This document shows positions 62,878 to 64,000 of a DNA stretch of 64,000 nucleotides, one piece after another; the first letter of the stretch is position 1; each line of letters opens with the position of its first letter. The notes beneath the pieces were generated by a model. The model worked only from the letters and a program-made list of their open reading frames with translations. It was not told where the DNA came from and made no database searches. Source of the DNA: Pseudorhodoferax sp032153935 (GTDB lineage: Bacteria; Pseudomonadota; Gammaproteobacteria; Burkholderiales; Burkholderiaceae_C); contig NZ_CAXUQL020000001.1 in the NCBI RefSeq assembly GCF_964253035.1, forward strand, positions 6,758,001 to 6,822,000. The letters are read 5' to 3'. A program made the position numbers and the translations under genes.

Positions 62878-64000
62878 GCCAGGCGTGATTTGACGAACGC
62901 GCCAATCTCTGCCGTTGCCACACGCGTGGCGGCAGCGTCGCGCCGGTGCTGGTACTCGACCTGGCCGTCCTTGAGCGCCTTGTCGCCGATCGTCACGCGG
63001 TGCGGCACGCCGATCAACTCCCAGTCGGCGAACATGGCGCCCGGGCGCTCGCCACGGTCGTCCAGGATCACGTCCACGCCAGCGGCCATCAATTCCTGGT
63101 ACAGCGCTTCGGCAGCTTCCTTGACGGCCGGACTGCGGTCCGGGCTGATCGGGCAGACCGCCACCGTGAACGGCGCGATCGCATCGGGCCAGATGATGCC
63201 GCGCGCGTCGTGGTTCTGCTCAATGGCCGCGGCCGGCAGGCGGGTGATGCCGATGCCGTAGCAGCCCATTTCCAGGAACTGTGGCTTGCCGTCTTCGGCC
63301 AGGAAGCTCGCGTTCATGGCGCGGCTGTACTTGGTGCCCAGGTAGAACACATGGCCCACCTCGATGCCGCGCTCGATGGCCAGCACGCCCTTGCCGTCCG
63401 GCGACAGATCGCCGGCCACCACGTTGCGCAGGTCGGCCACGAGGTCGGGCTCGGGCAGGTCGCGGCCCCAGTTCACGCCGGTCATGTGGAAGTCGGGCGC
63501 GTTGGCGCCGCAGATCCAGTCGTGCATCACGGCCACGTCGCGGTCCGCTACCACGGTGACCGGCTGACGCAGGCCAACCGGGCCCAGGTAGCCAGGCTGG
63601 CAGCCGAAGTGCGCGTCGATCTCGGCCAGCGTGGCGAAGCGGAAGCCCTGCTCCATGCCTGCGAGCTTGCCGACCTTGACTTCGTTCATGTCGTGGTCGC
63701 CGCGCAGCAGCAGCAGCCAGACGCGCACCACGGTTGCGCCATCGGCGCCGGTGCTCTCGGTGGCCAGCACCAGCGACTTGACGGTGGTGGCGAGCGGCAC
63801 GCCCAGCAGCTCGGCCACATCGGCGCAGGTGGCCTTGCCTGGCGTGGGCGTCTTGGCCATGGCCTGGCTTGCGGCTGCGCGAGCCTGCGTGGGCGCCAGC
63901 GCCTCGGCCTTTTCCATATTGGCCGCGTACGCGCTGTCCGGGCAGTAGACGATGGCGTCCTCGCCGGTCGCGGCGATCACCTGGAATTCCTCGGACAGGT
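62874..64000 (-). CDS. proS: Prolyl-tRNA synthetase, 5' end missing
   Basis: Class II synthetase charging tRNA-Pro. About 375 C-terminal residues are in the window; the frame runs off the right edge. Present are the end of the editing (INS) domain (KSLVLATESTGADGATVVRVWLLLL-like region, GDHDMNEVKV), motif 3 GCYGIGITRLPAAAIEQNHD, and the anticodon-binding domain (FTVAVCPISPD, LDDRGERPGAMFADWELIGVP). This is the bacterial-type ProS with an editing domain. Its stop is shared with the start of the lytic transglycosylase gene. Confidence 0.97.
   Translation of the reverse strand, partial: LSEEFQVIAATGEDAIVYCPDSAYAANMEKAEALAPTQARAAASQAMAKTPTPGKATCADVAELLGVPLATTVKSLVLATESTGADGATVVRVWLLLLRGDHDMNEVKVGKLAGMEQGFRFATLAEIDAHFGCQPGYLGPVGLRQPVTVVADRDVAVMHDWICGANAPDFHMTGVNWGRDLPEPDLVADLRNVVAGDLSPDGKGVLAIERGIEVGHVFYLGTKYSRAMNASFLAEDGKPQFLEMGCYGIGITRLPAAAIEQNHDARGIIWPDAIAPFTVAVCPISPDRSPAVKEAAEALYQELMAAGVDVILDDRGERPGAMFADWELIGVPHRVTIGDKALKDGQVEYQHRRDAAATRVATAEIGAFVKSRLA

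Overview
The window is very GC-rich and densely coding, with third codon positions almost all G or C. It looks like a chromosomal segment of a betaproteobacterium of the order Burkholderiales, most likely Comamonadaceae or a close relative. Three observations support this: the gene order serC-pheA-tyrA-aroA/cmk-rpsA-ihfB-lapA-lapB-rfaE-rfaD, a bifunctional AroA-cytidylate kinase, and a tmRNA whose tag reads ANDERFALAA. I see no insertion sequence, prophage, CRISPR array or integrase. The only RNA gene found is ssrA. No gene-free stretch exceeds 300 bases.

Layout. Positions 1-2.4 kb hold a catalase (cut by the left edge), a protoglobin and a YihY/BrkB membrane protein. Positions 2.5-10.7 kb form a signalling island: a NarL-type regulator, a winged-helix STAND ATPase, a second NarL-type regulator, a TPR-like/PAS/PAS hybrid histidine kinase, a lone receiver and an OmpR-type regulator. 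Two sites in it share the palindromic core TGTCATCTGACA, one upstream of each of two regulator genes. Next come a thiolase lacking its nucleophilic cysteine and a cardiolipin-synthase-like phospholipase D (10.8-13.5 kb). They are followed by ssrA, gph, ubiG and an OmpA-like protein on the minus strand, and by gyrA on the plus strand.

Positions 19-30.2 kb are a long biosynthetic and housekeeping run. It covers serine and aromatic amino acids, CMP kinase, ribosomal protein S1, IHF-beta, LPS assembly control (LapA, LapB), ADP-heptose synthesis and a small helix-hairpin-helix protein. The rpsA promoter lies inside the cmk part of the fused gene. Positions 30.2-37.4 kb look like an uptake and catabolism unit: a fused hydantoinase/5-oxoprolinase, a complete TRAP transporter and an Asp/Glu racemase-family enzyme. 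A CrcB fluoride channel, a Pro/Tyr/His-rich secreted protein and glnS follow.

Positions 40.3-45.4 kb are a transition-metal (nickel or cobalt) import operon: a TonB-dependent receptor, two DUF4198/NikL-like periplasmic proteins, and an ECF transporter (M, Q, O). An inverted repeat with NikR-like geometry precedes it. The rest of the window holds a PhoX-like protein with a PEP-CTERM protein, a Bug-type binding protein, an HPF-like factor with a coupled small membrane protein, and gshA. Then come an SDR, two Nudix hydrolases, an intradiol dioxygenase and a FeeM-type acyltransferase fused to a PilZ domain. The run hemA-prfA-prmC-grxD follows, with an FNR-type box before hemA. An AAA ATPase with a possible sigma-54 promoter, a CNNM/CorC-type protein, a lytic transglycosylase and proS (cut by the right edge) close the window.

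All functional statements come from reading motifs and translated sequence by eye. No database search was run.
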